A DNA stretch of 64,000 bases, from contig NZ_QOZG01000008.1 of the NCBI RefSeq assembly GCF_003335045.1, positions 1 through 64,000 of the forward strand. Reading direction: 5' to 3'. A program made the position numbers and the translations under genes. Positions 1 through 8,192 of this stretch are shown one piece after another; positions within the stretch are counted from its first letter, which is position 1, and each line of letters opens with the position of its first letter. This DNA is from Paramesorhizobium salinisoli (lineage in GTDB: Bacteria; Pseudomonadota; Alphaproteobacteria; Rhizobiales; Rhizobiaceae). A model generated the notes under the pieces. That model saw only the letters and a list, made by a program, of their open reading frames with translations. It did no database searches and was not told the origin of the DNA.

Positions 1-129
1 CCGCGCGCCAACCAGGGCGATGTCGACATCACCAGGCAATTCAACGGCAAGATCATCACAGGCCGCGTCCTCATCACCGATCCCCTCCTGCCGGGCGATA
101 CAATCTATGTCCGCGAACGCCTGTTCTAG
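1..129 (+). CDS. Polysaccharide export protein (SLBB type), 3' end only
   Basis: The window opens inside an open frame (frame 1) whose last 42 codons end in TAG at 127-129. The residues include ITGRVLITDPLLPGDTIYV and finish with RERLF. A 'GDTIYV.ERLF' ending is typical of outer-membrane polysaccharide export proteins of the Wza/BexD family, where it closes an SLBB domain. Such proteins form the periplasmic and outer-membrane channel for capsule or exopolysaccharide. The start and the polysaccharide-export domain lie outside the window, so the family is inferred from the tail alone. The stop is only 2 bp from the stop of the convergent minus-strand gene, with no terminator between them. Confidence 0.6.
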   Translation, partial: PRANQGDVDITRQFNGKIITGRVLITDPLLPGDTIYVRERLF

Positions 130-131
130 CG

Positions 132-1271
132 CTATCTCCTGAAGCTTTCGACAAAGAGCCTATTCAGATCGGCGATGACGACGCGCGCGCTATCTCCACG
201 CAGAAGACCCCCGTTGAGGCGGTCGGAGCCGGCCTGTTGGAAAGCCATGTAGCCATCGTGGCGCGGGCGCAACCAAGCGCCTTCCAGCGTCTGGCGCGTG
301 GCGGCGTAGAAATCGCTGGTCGCCTGGTTCACCGTTCCGTCCTGCCAAGCGGCAGCATGCCCCGGCTGACCGCCAGAGGCGGCATAGAGGCCTCGCTGCA
401 CATCCCCGCTGGCTACCCAGTAGGCAAAATCGATCGCCTCGTCCTGCATCTTCGAGAAAGCTGAAACGGCGATGCCGGTGCCGCCCAGGGCGGAGCCGAT
501 CGGCCCTGCATCGCCGGCCATCGGAATATCGGCGAAGCGGATCGTAGCGGGTCGAAACCCTGTGATGGCGTAATTCACGTAGCCATAGATCAAGGGCGAG
601 CAGAGATAAGGCGAATCGGCCTGCGCCATTCTTTCGAGGGTAGCGATAGGATCCATCTCGAAGCAGTCGGGATCGACAAGCGCTGCAATCTCGCGAAGCA
701 TTTCGAACACGGCGCATCCCGCTTCAAGTCCGATCAGATCAGCCGGACCGTCGCTGGCGCAGGGGTGGCCGAGATTGCCGCTCAGGGTGAAGAAGCTCAT
801 CAGCGAATGGGGTGGGCGGAGAGGCAAGAGCACGCGGCCCTGCCGCGCCAGTTCCAACATCTCCTCCCACCGCACAGGCGCTTGCGGCAAGCGGTCCGGA
901 CGCCAGGCCTGGACTTGTGTCGCCGCATCGATGGGAAACGCCCATTGGCGACCCTGCCAATGATAGCTTGGAAAAGATTTTCCGACGCTTGCCAGCGCAA
1001 GCGCAGCGAAGTCACTTTCCCGGCCGGCGATGTCGAGCGGCGCCAGGCACCCTTCCCCGGTGATCTGGCCGACATGCGGATGATCGATGACGATCAGGTC
1101 GTAAGCTTTTGCCAATTCCTCCACGGGAAAGCTTTCAAAATCCTGCAGCGAACGCTTGTCCCATTCGATCGCGATGCCGGTCTTTTGCTGCCACAGGCCG
1201 GAACAGGCGACCATCGGATCATAGCCGCGCGGATGGCTCCAGGTCATTCCTTTCAGAGTGACGGGATTCAT
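132..1271 (-). CDS. Extracellular solute-binding-like protein without signal peptide
   Basis: A 379-residue protein resembling family 1 ABC-transporter solute-binding proteins. It has a two-lobe style core with DLIVIDHPHVG near residue 60, a GGTGIAVSAFS segment in the second half and a C-terminal region rich in aromatic residues. These proteins normally capture sugars or polyamine-like ligands in the periplasm for an ABC permease. The N-terminus (MNPVTLKGMTWSHPRGYDPM) is polar and shows no signal peptide, lipobox or Tat motif, and no permease or ATPase gene is adjacent. Its ATG overlaps the stop of the upstream CoA-transferase gene by 4 nt (ATGA), so the two are translationally coupled. Family assignment is moderate; a role as a cytoplasmic ligand sensor or a mis-localised remnant is possible. 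The substrate is unknown. Confidence 0.55.
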   Translation of the reverse strand: MNPVTLKGMTWSHPRGYDPMVACSGLWQQKTGIAIEWDKRSLQDFESFPVEELAKAYDLIVIDHPHVGQITGEGCLAPLDIAGRESDFAALALASVGKSFPSYHWQGRQWAFPIDAATQVQAWRPDRLPQAPVRWEEMLELARQGRVLLPLRPPHSLMSFFTLSGNLGHPCASDGPADLIGLEAGCAVFEMLREIAALVDPDCFEMDPIATLERMAQADSPYLCSPLIYGYVNYAITGFRPATIRFADIPMAGDAGPIGSALGGTGIAVSAFSKMQDEAIDFAYWVASGDVQRGLYAASGGQPGHAAAWQDGTVNQATSDFYAATRQTLEGAWLRPRHDGYMAFQQAGSDRLNGGLLRGDSARVVIADLNRLFVESFRR

Positions 1272-2428
1272 AGGCCGAATTCCTTGCGGATCGCTATGTT
1301 CTGCTCGCCGATTTTAGGCGCGGCGCGGGTAAAGCTCGGCCGCACGCCGTCGATCCGGAGGGGCGAGCGCGTGGTGTGGATCGTGACATCGTCATCACGT
1401 TTTACCGTTTGCAGCATATCGAGGACCCCAAAACCTTCGCTCTCGAGCAATTCGTTCCAGTCGAGCACCTTGGCACACCAGATATCCGCCGGCTCAAGAA
1501 TGGCCAGCCATTCCTCAATCGTCTTCGTGGCGATGCGCGCTGCTATCTTCGCCTTTATATCGTCGCGCGCCGTGAACCAACTCGAAGGATCGTCGCGATA
1601 GGGCGCGAGCTCATCCATCTCCAGCAGATCGGCAAGCCTGGGAATCGGCGTCATGGCAATGGCCAGATAGCCATCGGCCGCTGGATAGACGCCATAAGGC
1701 GCCGAAAGATAGGCATGGGCGCTCCGGAAGCCTGCACGTTTCGGCAATCGCCTGCCATCGTTGAGATGGGTGGTCAGCACCTCGAACTGCAGATCGATCA
1801 GCGCTTCCAGCAAGCTCGTCTCGACATGGCCGCCCTTTCCGGTAATGCCGCGGCGGACGAGCGCGGCGAGAATGCCCTGCGCCGCCGCCGCACCAGCCAG
1901 CATGTCGCCGATGGCGAGGCCGAACGGCACCGGGCCCTGGTCCTCGTCGCCATTGAGCCACATCACGCCGGAGCGGGACTGCGCCAGCAGGTCCTGTCCC
2001 GGACGCTTCACCCACGGCCCCTCCTCGCCATAACCGCTGATCGATGCATAGACGAGGCGCGGATTGATGTTCCTGACCGTTTCATAGTCAAGGCCGAGGC
2101 GCTCGATGACGCCCGGCCGGAAATTCTGGATGAGAACATCGGCGCTTTCCAGGAGCTTGCGCAGCGCCGCCAGATCATCAGCGTTCTTCAGATCGATCGA
2201 CAGGCTTTCCTTGGCCCGGTTGATGGCGTGGAAAATGGTGGAATCGTCACCGATCTCGGTGTCGCTCAAATAGAGCCGGCGCGAGAGATCGCCGCCGTCC
2301 GGCCGCTCGATCTTGATGACGCGCGCGCCCAGGTCCATCAGCCGCAGCGAGCAATAAGGGCCCGAAAGGAACTGGCTCATGTCGACAACGAGGAGCCCCG
2401 TCAGCGGCAGGTCGGTATCTCTGGTCAT
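1268..2428 (-). CDS. CaiB/BaiF family (class III) CoA-transferase
   Basis: 386 residues, the usual length for family III CoA-transferases, which move CoA between organic acids (carnitine, formyl/oxalyl, succinyl and other acyl-CoAs). Near residue 10 there is LTGLLVVDMSQFLSGPYCS, followed by LGARVIKIERPDGGD, the classic N-terminal signature. RPGQDLLAQSRSG near residue 140 holds the Asp expected to form the acyl-aspartyl intermediate. A GGHVETSLLEAL segment near residue 195 is also typical. The start has an upstream GGAGAAG about 10 nt away. Downstream it overlaps the solute-binding-like gene by 4 nt, suggesting a two-gene operon for uptake or sensing and activation of an unidentified carboxylic acid. 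The acyl substrate cannot be read from sequence. Confidence 0.85.
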   Translation of the reverse strand: MTRDTDLPLTGLLVVDMSQFLSGPYCSLRLMDLGARVIKIERPDGGDLSRRLYLSDTEIGDDSTIFHAINRAKESLSIDLKNADDLAALRKLLESADVLIQNFRPGVIERLGLDYETVRNINPRLVYASISGYGEEGPWVKRPGQDLLAQSRSGVMWLNGDEDQGPVPFGLAIGDMLAGAAAAQGILAALVRRGITGKGGHVETSLLEALIDLQFEVLTTHLNDGRRLPKRAGFRSAHAYLSAPYGVYPAADGYLAIAMTPIPRLADLLEMDELAPYRDDPSSWFTARDDIKAKIAARIATKTIEEWLAILEPADIWCAKVLDWNELLESEGFGVLDMLQTVKRDDDVTIHTTRSPLRIDGVRPSFTRAAPKIGEQNIAIRKEFGL

Positions 2429-2576
2429 TTGTGTGGTCTTCTCCAGCCCAATCTTCTTTTGTGAATAATGTTTTCACATATGGGTTGCATTGGCAAGCCC
2501 TTGGGAAGGCAGGCGAACGGAAACCTGCGGCGTCCACCGCAGGCTGCGCGGCAACGCGTGATGGTACCGGAGAGAG

Positions 2577-3497
2577 CTAGAAAATTTTCTGACCGAAGAG
2601 GCTGCTCATCAGTTCGACGAGCAGATAGGCGCTCTTGCCGCGATCGTCCAGGAACGGATTGAGCTCGACGATATCGAGCGAGGTGACGAGGCCGCTATCG
2701 TAAAGCATTTCCATCACGACATGCGCCTCGCGATAGGTGCCGCCGCCGCGGACGGTGGTTCCGGTACCCGGTGCAATCTCGGGATCGAGAAAATCCGTGT
2801 CGAAGCTCAGATGCAGCAATCCGTCGGCCTGCCTGACCGTCTCGATGACGCGCTTCATCGCGGCAACGATGCCGTTCTCGTCGATGAAGCGCATGTCGAA
2901 GACATTGACGCCCGCCCTGGTCAGCTCGGCACGTTCGTCGGGATCGATCGACCTTAAGCCGCACATGAAGACGTTTTCGGGCGCAACGGCAGGCCGATCG
3001 TCCGGCAATATGCCTGAGAAGCCATCGACGCCGCAGAAGAAGGCCACCGACATGCCATGCATATTGCCGGAGGGCGAGGTGGCGGGCGTGTTGAAATCCG
3101 CGTGCGCGTCCATCCAGAGGACGAAGAGCTTGCGGCCCTGCTCCTCGGCATGGCGCACCGCACCGGCGACTGTTCCCATGGAAAGGCTGTGATCACCGCC
3201 GAGGAAGATCGGCATCTTGCCGTTCTTCAGGGTCTCGTAAGCGGCGCAATCGAGCGTTCGGGTCCAACCGCCGATCAGGGCGGCATTCCTGGCCAATCCC
3301 GGCAAGGTGAATCCGGAGAGATTTTCGGGTGCGAGATTTCCCCGGTCCTCCACCGTGTGGCCGAGCTTTTCCAGTGCTGGCCCTATGCCGGCAAGGCGCA
3401 GCGCCGCTGGTCCCATGGCGCAGCCAAGCCTTCCAGCGCCTTCCTCGACAGGTGCGCCCAGGAGAACGATGTTCTTACGGTCGATCTGGCTGATCAT
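2577..3497 (-). CDS. rocF: Arginase
   Basis: A 306-residue arginase of the ureohydrolase fold, hydrolysing L-arginine to ornithine and urea with a binuclear Mn site. The metal motifs are visible in order: GGDHSLSMGT, then DAHADFNTP, then SFDTDFLDPEIAPG. I placed the start at the ATG before ISQIDRKNIVLLGAPVEEGAGR, 23 codons inside the longest open frame, because the fold begins there and a GGAATAG sequence precedes it. The gene lies downstream of the ornithine cyclodeaminase gene on the same strand with a 96-bp gap; together they convert arginine to proline. A divergent Lrp/AsnC gene is the likely regulator. Rhizobial homologues are also called arcA. Confidence 0.9.
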   Translation of the reverse strand: MISQIDRKNIVLLGAPVEEGAGRLGCAMGPAALRLAGIGPALEKLGHTVEDRGNLAPENLSGFTLPGLARNAALIGGWTRTLDCAAYETLKNGKMPIFLGGDHSLSMGTVAGAVRHAEEQGRKLFVLWMDAHADFNTPATSPSGNMHGMSVAFFCGVDGFSGILPDDRPAVAPENVFMCGLRSIDPDERAELTRAGVNVFDMRFIDENGIVAAMKRVIETVRQADGLLHLSFDTDFLDPEIAPGTGTTVRGGGTYREAHVVMEMLYDSGLVTSLDIVELNPFLDDRGKSAYLLVELMSSLFGQKIF

Positions 3498-3593
3498 GGC
3501 TATTCCGTTGCGCGTTGCACCTGCATTTCTGCGAGCGTTCATCGCAGAAGCGGGGTCATCTTCCAATTGAAAATTCGTGTTGAGCGGACGACT

Positions 3594-4649
3594 TTAAGGG
3601 GTCAACGCCGGAGCCGGGCACACCGCCGCAGAGCTGGTTTTCGCGAGGAGTCCGAAAAGATCGCGCGGGTCGGCCGGATTGGCGATCAGGTCGATATCCC
3701 TGTAGAAGGGCGTGCCCTGCACCATATCGCGGACGAAGCGGAGGGCGGAGAAATCCTCAACCGCGAAGCCGACCGAATCGAAGAGCGTGATCTGCCTTGG
3801 AGAGACGCGGCCCGGCTTCTCGCCCGCGATCACCTCCCACAACTCCGTCACGGGATGGTCAGCATCGAGTTGCTGGATTTCGCCTTCTATCCGGGTCTGG
3901 TCCGGAAACTCGACAAAGATATCCGACCTCAGCAGAATGTCGCGATGCAATTCCGTCTTGCCAGGGCAATCGCCACCGACCGCGTTGATATGGACGCCGG
4001 CGCCGATCATGTTGTCGGAAAGGATGGTTGCGCGCCTCTTGTCGGCGGTGACAGTGGTGATGATATCAGCGCCGACCACCGCTTCTTCGGCGCTCTCGGC
4101 CTGCGTAATGCGAACGCCCGATTGCGCCATGTTGCGCAGGAATTTCGGATAGGCTTTCACATCGACATCGAAGACGCGAAGCTCGCTTATATCCAGGATG
4201 GCCTTGAAGGCCAGCCCCTGAAACTCGGCCTGCGCGCCGAGGCCGATCAGCGCCATCGTCTTCGCATCCGTGCGGGCGAGATATTTAGCCGCCATCGCGG
4301 AAGTCGCCGCCGTGCGCAGCGCCGTGGCGATGGTCATTTCGGAGATGAATTCAGGATAGCCGGTCGCAATATCGGCCAGCACGCCAAAGGCCGTCACGGT
4401 CTGCAATCCATGGATGGGATTTTGCGGATGGCCGTTGACGTATTTGAAGCCGTAGAGATCGTGGTCGGCGGTCGGCATCAGCTCGATAACGCCACTATCG
4501 GAATGCGAGGCGATGCGTGGCGTCTTGTCGAATTCGTTCCAGCGGGCAAAGTCCTGCTCGATATAGGCGACCAGTCGGCGAAAGAGGTCATCCAGGCCGA
4601 TCGACCCTATGAGATCGATCACATGCTGTGTCCCGACAAACTGAACCAT
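3594..4649 (-). CDS. ocd: Ornithine cyclodeaminase
   Basis: 351 residues of the ornithine cyclodeaminase/mu-crystallin family, an NAD-dependent enzyme converting ornithine to proline and ammonia. The Rossmann nucleotide-binding segment is TMALIGLGAQAEFQGLAF. Upstream lies KYVNGHPQNP, the family's substrate-binding region, and downstream NAVGGDCPGKTELHRD, which carries the catalytic Asp. The frame stays open 62 codons further upstream, but the ATG before VQFVGTQHVIDL fits the family start and has AGAGGGACAGGG just upstream. It is the first gene of the arginine catabolic pair (then arginase) and divergent from the regulator, with a 144-bp shared promoter region. Homologues are called arcB in agrobacteria. 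Confidence 0.9.
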   Translation of the reverse strand: MVQFVGTQHVIDLIGSIGLDDLFRRLVAYIEQDFARWNEFDKTPRIASHSDSGVIELMPTADHDLYGFKYVNGHPQNPIHGLQTVTAFGVLADIATGYPEFISEMTIATALRTAATSAMAAKYLARTDAKTMALIGLGAQAEFQGLAFKAILDISELRVFDVDVKAYPKFLRNMAQSGVRITQAESAEEAVVGADIITTVTADKRRATILSDNMIGAGVHINAVGGDCPGKTELHRDILLRSDIFVEFPDQTRIEGEIQQLDADHPVTELWEVIAGEKPGRVSPRQITLFDSVGFAVEDFSALRFVRDMVQGTPFYRDIDLIANPADPRDLFGLLAKTSSAAVCPAPALTP

Positions 4650-4793
4650 AACGCCCTGTCCCTCTTGGTTCGTAACTCCAGTCGAAGGATAGGGATCGCG
4701 GGTTTTAAAAAAAATCTCAAAAGCTTCTAAGTTCGGGCAGTTTTCTGGTAATCTTTGGTATCGATACTGCGCATATTTACAGAAGAGTTGACG

Positions 4794-5210
4794 ATGGACG
4801 ATCTCGATAGCCAACTCATAGCAGCGCTCAGGCATGACGGGCGGGCACCGCTTTCGAAGCTTGCCGATATTCTATCCGTCTCGCGCGGCACCGTGCAGAA
4901 CAGGCTTGACCGGCTTGTCGCCAACGGCGTCATCCTCGGTTTTACCGTGCGCGTCAAGGACAATGCCGCCAGCGAGCGCATCAGGGCGATCATGATGATT
5001 GAAGTCGTTGGCCGCAACACGCGTCAAGCCGTTCAGAGCCTCAGGAAGATTCCTGAAATCCTCTCCCTTCATACGACCAATGGCGCCTGGGATCTCGTCG
5101 CAAAAATCGAGGTGACCAGCCTCATCGATTTCGACCGTGTGCTCAATTCGGTGCGGCTTATCGACGGCATCGCCCGATCGGAGACAAGCCTCCTGCTGGC
5201 TCCAGCCTGA
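4794..5210 (+). CDS. Lrp/AsnC family transcriptional regulator
   Basis: 138 residues with the standard Lrp/AsnC layout. An N-terminal winged helix-turn-helix (about residues 1-60, with SKLADILSVSRGTVQNRLDRL) is followed by a RAM/ligand-binding domain (about 65-138, with GAWDLVAKIEV). The start is the ATG of MDDLDSQLIAAL, preceded by an AGAAGAG ribosome site; the frame extends 13 codons further upstream without support. It is transcribed away from ocd-arginase, and in rhizobia such an Lrp-type protein next to arginase/ocd acts as an arginine- or ornithine-responsive activator (ArcR-like). That role is inferred from position and family. Confidence 0.88.
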   Translation: MDDLDSQLIAALRHDGRAPLSKLADILSVSRGTVQNRLDRLVANGVILGFTVRVKDNAASERIRAIMMIEVVGRNTRQAVQSLRKIPEILSLHTTNGAWDLVAKIEVTSLIDFDRVLNSVRLIDGIARSETSLLLAPA

Positions 5211-5229
5211 AGCTTCAGACAGCCATGCG

Positions 5230-5367
5230 AGGCCCCCTTATCCGCCTTCGCTTCGCTCAGGCACCTTCTTCCCAAAGGGGGAGTAGAGGGCCCAGACGAT
5301 GCCGTCCCGTCTCCTCTCCCCCTCGGAGAGTGTTGGCCGCGAAGCGGTCGGTGAGGGGGACGACGCC
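5230..5367. repeat. RIME-like rhizobial intergenic mosaic element
   Basis: Two units face each other. Unit one (about 5231-5292) begins GGCCCCCTTATCCGCCTTCG and ends with GGGGGAGTAGAGGGCC, so its ends are partly complementary. Unit two (about 5298-5367) reads on the minus strand as GGCGTCGTCCCCCTCACCGA, then a CGCTTCGCGGCCAAC segment, then CCGAGGGGGAGAGGAGACGG. The 'CCCCCTCA(T/C)CCG...CACCTTCT.CCC' wording is that of RIME-type intergenic mosaic elements in rhizobia. The family name is from memory; the paired inverted arrangement is seen directly. Confidence 0.6.
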
Positions 5368-5407
5368 ATATGCAATTGCCCTTCTCAATCGTACAGCTTG
5401 TTCATTT

Positions 5408-5430
5408 TTGCAAATCATTCGCAGTTGCAA
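5408..5430 (+). promoter_or_regulatory. Candidate Mur/Fur box upstream of sitA
   Basis: A 23-bp palindrome, TTGCAA-N11-TTGCAA, lies about 83 bp before the sitA start. TGCAA-based palindromes are the form of Mur (manganese-responsive Fur) sites upstream of rhizobial sitA and mntH. A shorter companion, TGCAATTGCA, sits at 5470-5479. Regulator assignment is inferred from motif shape and the downstream gene. Confidence 0.6.
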
Positions 5431-5469
5431 GTTTTTCGAAAATGTATAACTTTACAATTGGGAATGAAA

Positions 5470-5479
5470 TGCAATTGCA
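5470..5479 (+). promoter_or_regulatory. Second TGCAATTGCA palindrome before sitA
   Basis: A perfect 10-bp palindrome 33 bp before the sitA ATG, sharing the TTGCA core with the upstream 23-bp box. It would overlap the expected transcription start or leader, consistent with repression by a Fur-family protein. Weaker than the upstream site because it is short. Confidence 0.45.
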
Positions 5480-5512
5480 AAAATTGAACCTGCCTCGCCA
5501 TTGAGGGGGGCA

Positions 5513-6442
5513 ATGCATAGTTGGGAAAACCTGGATATGTTCTACCGCATCAGACACCACATACTCGCAGGCATCGTAGGAGCACTGGCCCTGGGCCTCC
5601 TGCCCGGCGTTTCGCAGGCAGAACCGAAATTCAAGGTGATCACCACCTTCACCGTCATCGCCGACATGGCGAGGAATGTCGCGGGCGATGCGGCCATCGT
5701 TGAATCGATCACCAAGCCCGGCGCGGAAATCCACAACTACCAGCCAACGCCGCGCGACATCCTCAAGGCGCAGGACGCCCAGCTTATCCTATGGAACGGG
5801 CTCAACCTGGAACGCTGGTTCGAGCGGTTCTTCCATAACCTCAAGGGGGTTCCGGGCGTCGTGGTCACAAAAGGCATTGAACCGATGGGCATCGCCGAAG
5901 GCCCCTATGCCGGAAAACCCAATCCCCATGCATGGATGTCGCCAAAAAATGCGCTGATCTATGTCGATAATATCCGCGACGCTTTCGCCAAATACGACCC
6001 TGCCAACGCCGCGACCTATGAGGCGAACGCCACGGCCTACAAGAAGAAGATCATGGATGCGATCGGGCCTATCCAGGCGAAGCTCGACGCCATTCCGCAG
6101 GACAAGCGCTGGCTGGTGACGAGCGAGGGTGCATTCAGCTATCTCGCCCGTGATTTCGGCCTGAAGGAACTCTATCTCTGGCCGATCAATGCCGACCAGC
6201 AGGGGACGCCGCAACAGGTACGAAGGGTGATCGACGCCGTGAGAGCCAACGGAATTTCCGTCGTCTTCAGCGAAAGCACCGTATCGCCGAAGCCCGCCCA
6301 GCAGGTGGCGCGCGAGACGGGCGCCAGATATGGCGGTGAACTCTATGTGGATTCGCTTAGCGAGCCCGATGGTCCGGTACCGACTTATATCGACCTGCTG
6401 CGCGTAACCTCCGACACAATTGCCAAGGGTCTTGCCGGATGA
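5513..6442 (+). CDS. sitA: Mn/Fe ABC transporter periplasmic binding protein SitA
   Basis: 309 residues of the cluster A-I (SitA/YfeA/MntC) metal-binding family. A signal peptide ([22 protein letters not shown]) precedes the mature domain. Expected metal ligands appear in order: His in [12 protein letters not shown], His in NPHAWMSP, Glu in [13 protein letters not shown] and Asp in [10 protein letters not shown]. The phrase [16 protein letters not shown] is typical of SitA/YfeA rather than ZnuA, and the His-rich zinc loop of ZnuA is absent. I chose the ATG at 5513 because GAGGGGGG lies 4-10 nt before it; an ATG eight codons later is an alternative. First gene of sitABCD, with Mur-like palindromes upstream, so manganese (possibly iron) import repressed by metal is the likely function. 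Confidence 0.88.
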   Translation: MHSWENLDMFYRIRHHILAGIVGALALGLLPGVSQAEPKFKVITTFTVIADMARNVAGDAAIVESITKPGAEIHNYQPTPRDILKAQDAQLILWNGLNLERWFERFFHNLKGVPGVVVTKGIEPMGIAEGPYAGKPNPHAWMSPKNALIYVDNIRDAFAKYDPANAATYEANATAYKKKIMDAIGPIQAKLDAIPQDKRWLVTSEGAFSYLARDFGLKELYLWPINADQQGTPQQVRRVIDAVRANGISVVFSESTVSPKPAQQVARETGARYGGELYVDSLSEPDGPVPTYIDLLRVTSDTIAKGLAG

Positions 6443-7335
6443 GCGACGAGGTAAAGCCCTTCGCCTCCCTGCATCCTGAGCCGGGCCTGTCCGTCAGGGA
6501 TGTAACGGTCACCTATCGCAATGGTCATACCGCGCTCCATGACGCCAGTTTCGAGATTCCGGCGGGAACGATCAGCGCGCTGGTCGGCGTCAATGGCAGC
6601 GGAAAGTCGACGCTGTTCAAGGCGATCATGGGCTTTGTCCGTCCGTCGAAGGGGGCGATCTCCATTCTGGGCCAGCCGGCGGGACAGGCGCTGAAAAAGA
6701 ATGTGGTGGCCTATGTGCCGCAGAATGAGGATGTCGACTGGAACTTTCCGGTTCTGGTCGAGGATGTCGTGATGATGGGCCGCTACGGCCATATGAACAT
6801 GATGCGCATGGCGAAAGCACGCGATCATGAAGCGGTAGCAGCGGCGCTGGAGCGGGTCGGCATGACCGATTTTCGCACGCGGCAGATCGGCGAACTGTCG
6901 GGCGGCCAGAAAAAGCGCGTCTTCCTCGCACGCGCGCTGGCGCAGGACAGCCGTGTCATCCTGCTCGACGAGCCTTTCACCGGCGTCGACGTCAAGACGG
7001 AAGACGCGATTATCCAGTTGCTGCGGTCGCTGCGCGACGAGGGCCGGGTCATGCTGGTCTCAACGCATAATCTCGGCAGCGTGCCGGAATTCTGCGACCG
7101 GACGATCCTCATCAATCGGACTGTTCTGGCGTTTGGTCCGACAGCAGAGATATTCACGCAGGAAAATCTGGAAAAGACGTTCGGTGGCGTGCTCCGGCAC
7201 TTCGTCCTCGGCCACCAGGAAGCAGGCGAGCCGCAAGGGTTCAATGTGATCACCGACGATGAGCGGCCGCTGGTGCTCTATGACGCCAAGCTCGCGGCGC
7301 GCGGGTCGCTCGGCCGCGGGAAAGAGCGGAAATGA
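6439..7335 (+). CDS. sitB: Mn/Fe ABC transporter ATP-binding protein SitB
   Basis: 298 residues, a complete ABC ATPase: Walker [10 protein letters not shown] at residues 50-58, Q-loop in [10 protein letters not shown], signature LSGGQ at 153-157, Walker B LLDEP at 175-179 and a switch His in LVSTHNLG. The sequence [10 protein letters not shown] after the Q-loop is usual in SitB/YfeB/MntB metal importers. It overlaps sitA and sitC by 4 nt each (ATGA), so the operon is translationally coupled. It powers the SitC/SitD permease in the inner membrane. Confidence 0.92.
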   Translation: MSDEVKPFASLHPEPGLSVRDVTVTYRNGHTALHDASFEIPAGTISALVGVNGSGKSTLFKAIMGFVRPSKGAISILGQPAGQALKKNVVAYVPQNEDVDWNFPVLVEDVVMMGRYGHMNMMRMAKARDHEAVAAALERVGMTDFRTRQIGELSGGQKKRVFLARALAQDSRVILLDEPFTGVDVKTEDAIIQLLRSLRDEGRVMLVSTHNLGSVPEFCDRTILINRTVLAFGPTAEIFTQENLEKTFGGVLRHFVLGHQEAGEPQGFNVITDDERPLVLYDAKLAARGSLGRGKERK

Positions 7336-8192
7336 CAGCCCTTCTGCTCGAACCCTTTACTTACGAGTATATGGTCAATGCCATGTGGGTCAGCGCGCTT
7401 GTCGGTGGCGTCTGTGCCTTTCTCTCCGCCTATCTGATGCTCAAGGGCTGGTCGCTGATCGGCGATGCGCTTTCGCATTCCATCGTGCCCGGCGTTGCCG
7501 GGGCCTATATGCTCGGCCTGCCCTTTTCCATCGGCGCATTCTTCTCCGGCGCGCTCGCCGCCGGCGCCATGCTGTTTTTGAACCAGCGCACGCGGCTGAA
7601 GGAAGATGCGATCATCGGGCTCATTTTCACCTCCTTCTTCGGGCTTGGGCTGTTCATGATGTCGCTTTCGCCGGCCTCGGTGAACATCCAGACCATCATT
7701 CTCGGCAATATCCTTTCCATAACGCCCGAGGATACGCTGCAACTCGCCATCATCGGCTTCGTCTCGCTCGCCGTGCTCCTATTCAAATGGAAGGATCTAA
7801 TGGTGACGTTCTTCGATGAAAACCATGCGCGTTCCATCGGCCTCAACCCGACGCTTCTGAAAATCGTCTTCTTTACGCTGCTTTCCGCCTGCACGGTTGC
7901 GGCCATGCAGACGGTCGGCGCTTTCCTGGTCATCGCCATGGTGGTAACGCCTGGTGCAACCGCCTATCTCCTGACCGACCGCTTCCCCAGGCTTCTGGTC
8001 ATCAGCGTCGCAATCGGCGCCATCACAAGCTTTTCCGGGGCCTATTTCAGCTATTTCCTCGACGGGGCGACCGGCGGCATCATTGTCGTATTGCAGACAC
8101 TGATCTTTCTCATCGCCTTCTTCCTCGCGCCCAAACACGGGATGCTCGCCGCCCGTCGCCGCGTGGCGAGTGCGCTGGAGGACGTCCGATGA
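7332..8192 (+). CDS. sitC: Mn/Fe ABC transporter permease SitC
   Basis: 286 residues of the ABC-3 permease family with roughly seven or eight hydrophobic segments. The N-terminal region has [25 protein letters not shown], the family's conserved early motif; a [20 protein letters not shown] segment lies in the second half. It is one half of the inner-membrane channel and is paralogous to the next gene, sharing the GWSL.GDA.SH core, which fits a SitC/SitD heterodimer. Start and stop overlap the flanking sit genes by 4 nt each. Confidence 0.9.
   Translation: MTALLLEPFTYEYMVNAMWVSALVGGVCAFLSAYLMLKGWSLIGDALSHSIVPGVAGAYMLGLPFSIGAFFSGALAAGAMLFLNQRTRLKEDAIIGLIFTSFFGLGLFMMSLSPASVNIQTIILGNILSITPEDTLQLAIIGFVSLAVLLFKWKDLMVTFFDENHARSIGLNPTLLKIVFFTLLSACTVAAMQTVGAFLVIAMVVTPGATAYLLTDRFPRLLVISVAIGAITSFSGAYFSYFLDGATGGIIVVLQTLIFLIAFFLAPKHGMLAARRRVASALEDVR

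Larger units (their letters stand above)
5211..5512. other. Non-coding region with mosaic repeat and sitA promoter
   Basis: A 302-bp gap between the Lrp-type regulator and sitA. Its left half (about 5230-5367) is a GC-rich mosaic of two inverted repeat units. Its right half (5385-5480) is AT-rich and carries two TTGCAA-containing palindromes likely to be metal-regulator sites. I see no gene in it. Confidence 0.7.

Noticed and set aside
3057-4730. A 557-codon plus-strand frame opposite arginase and ornithine cyclodeaminase
   Set aside because: It is antisense to two clear enzymes, has biased composition and no domain.
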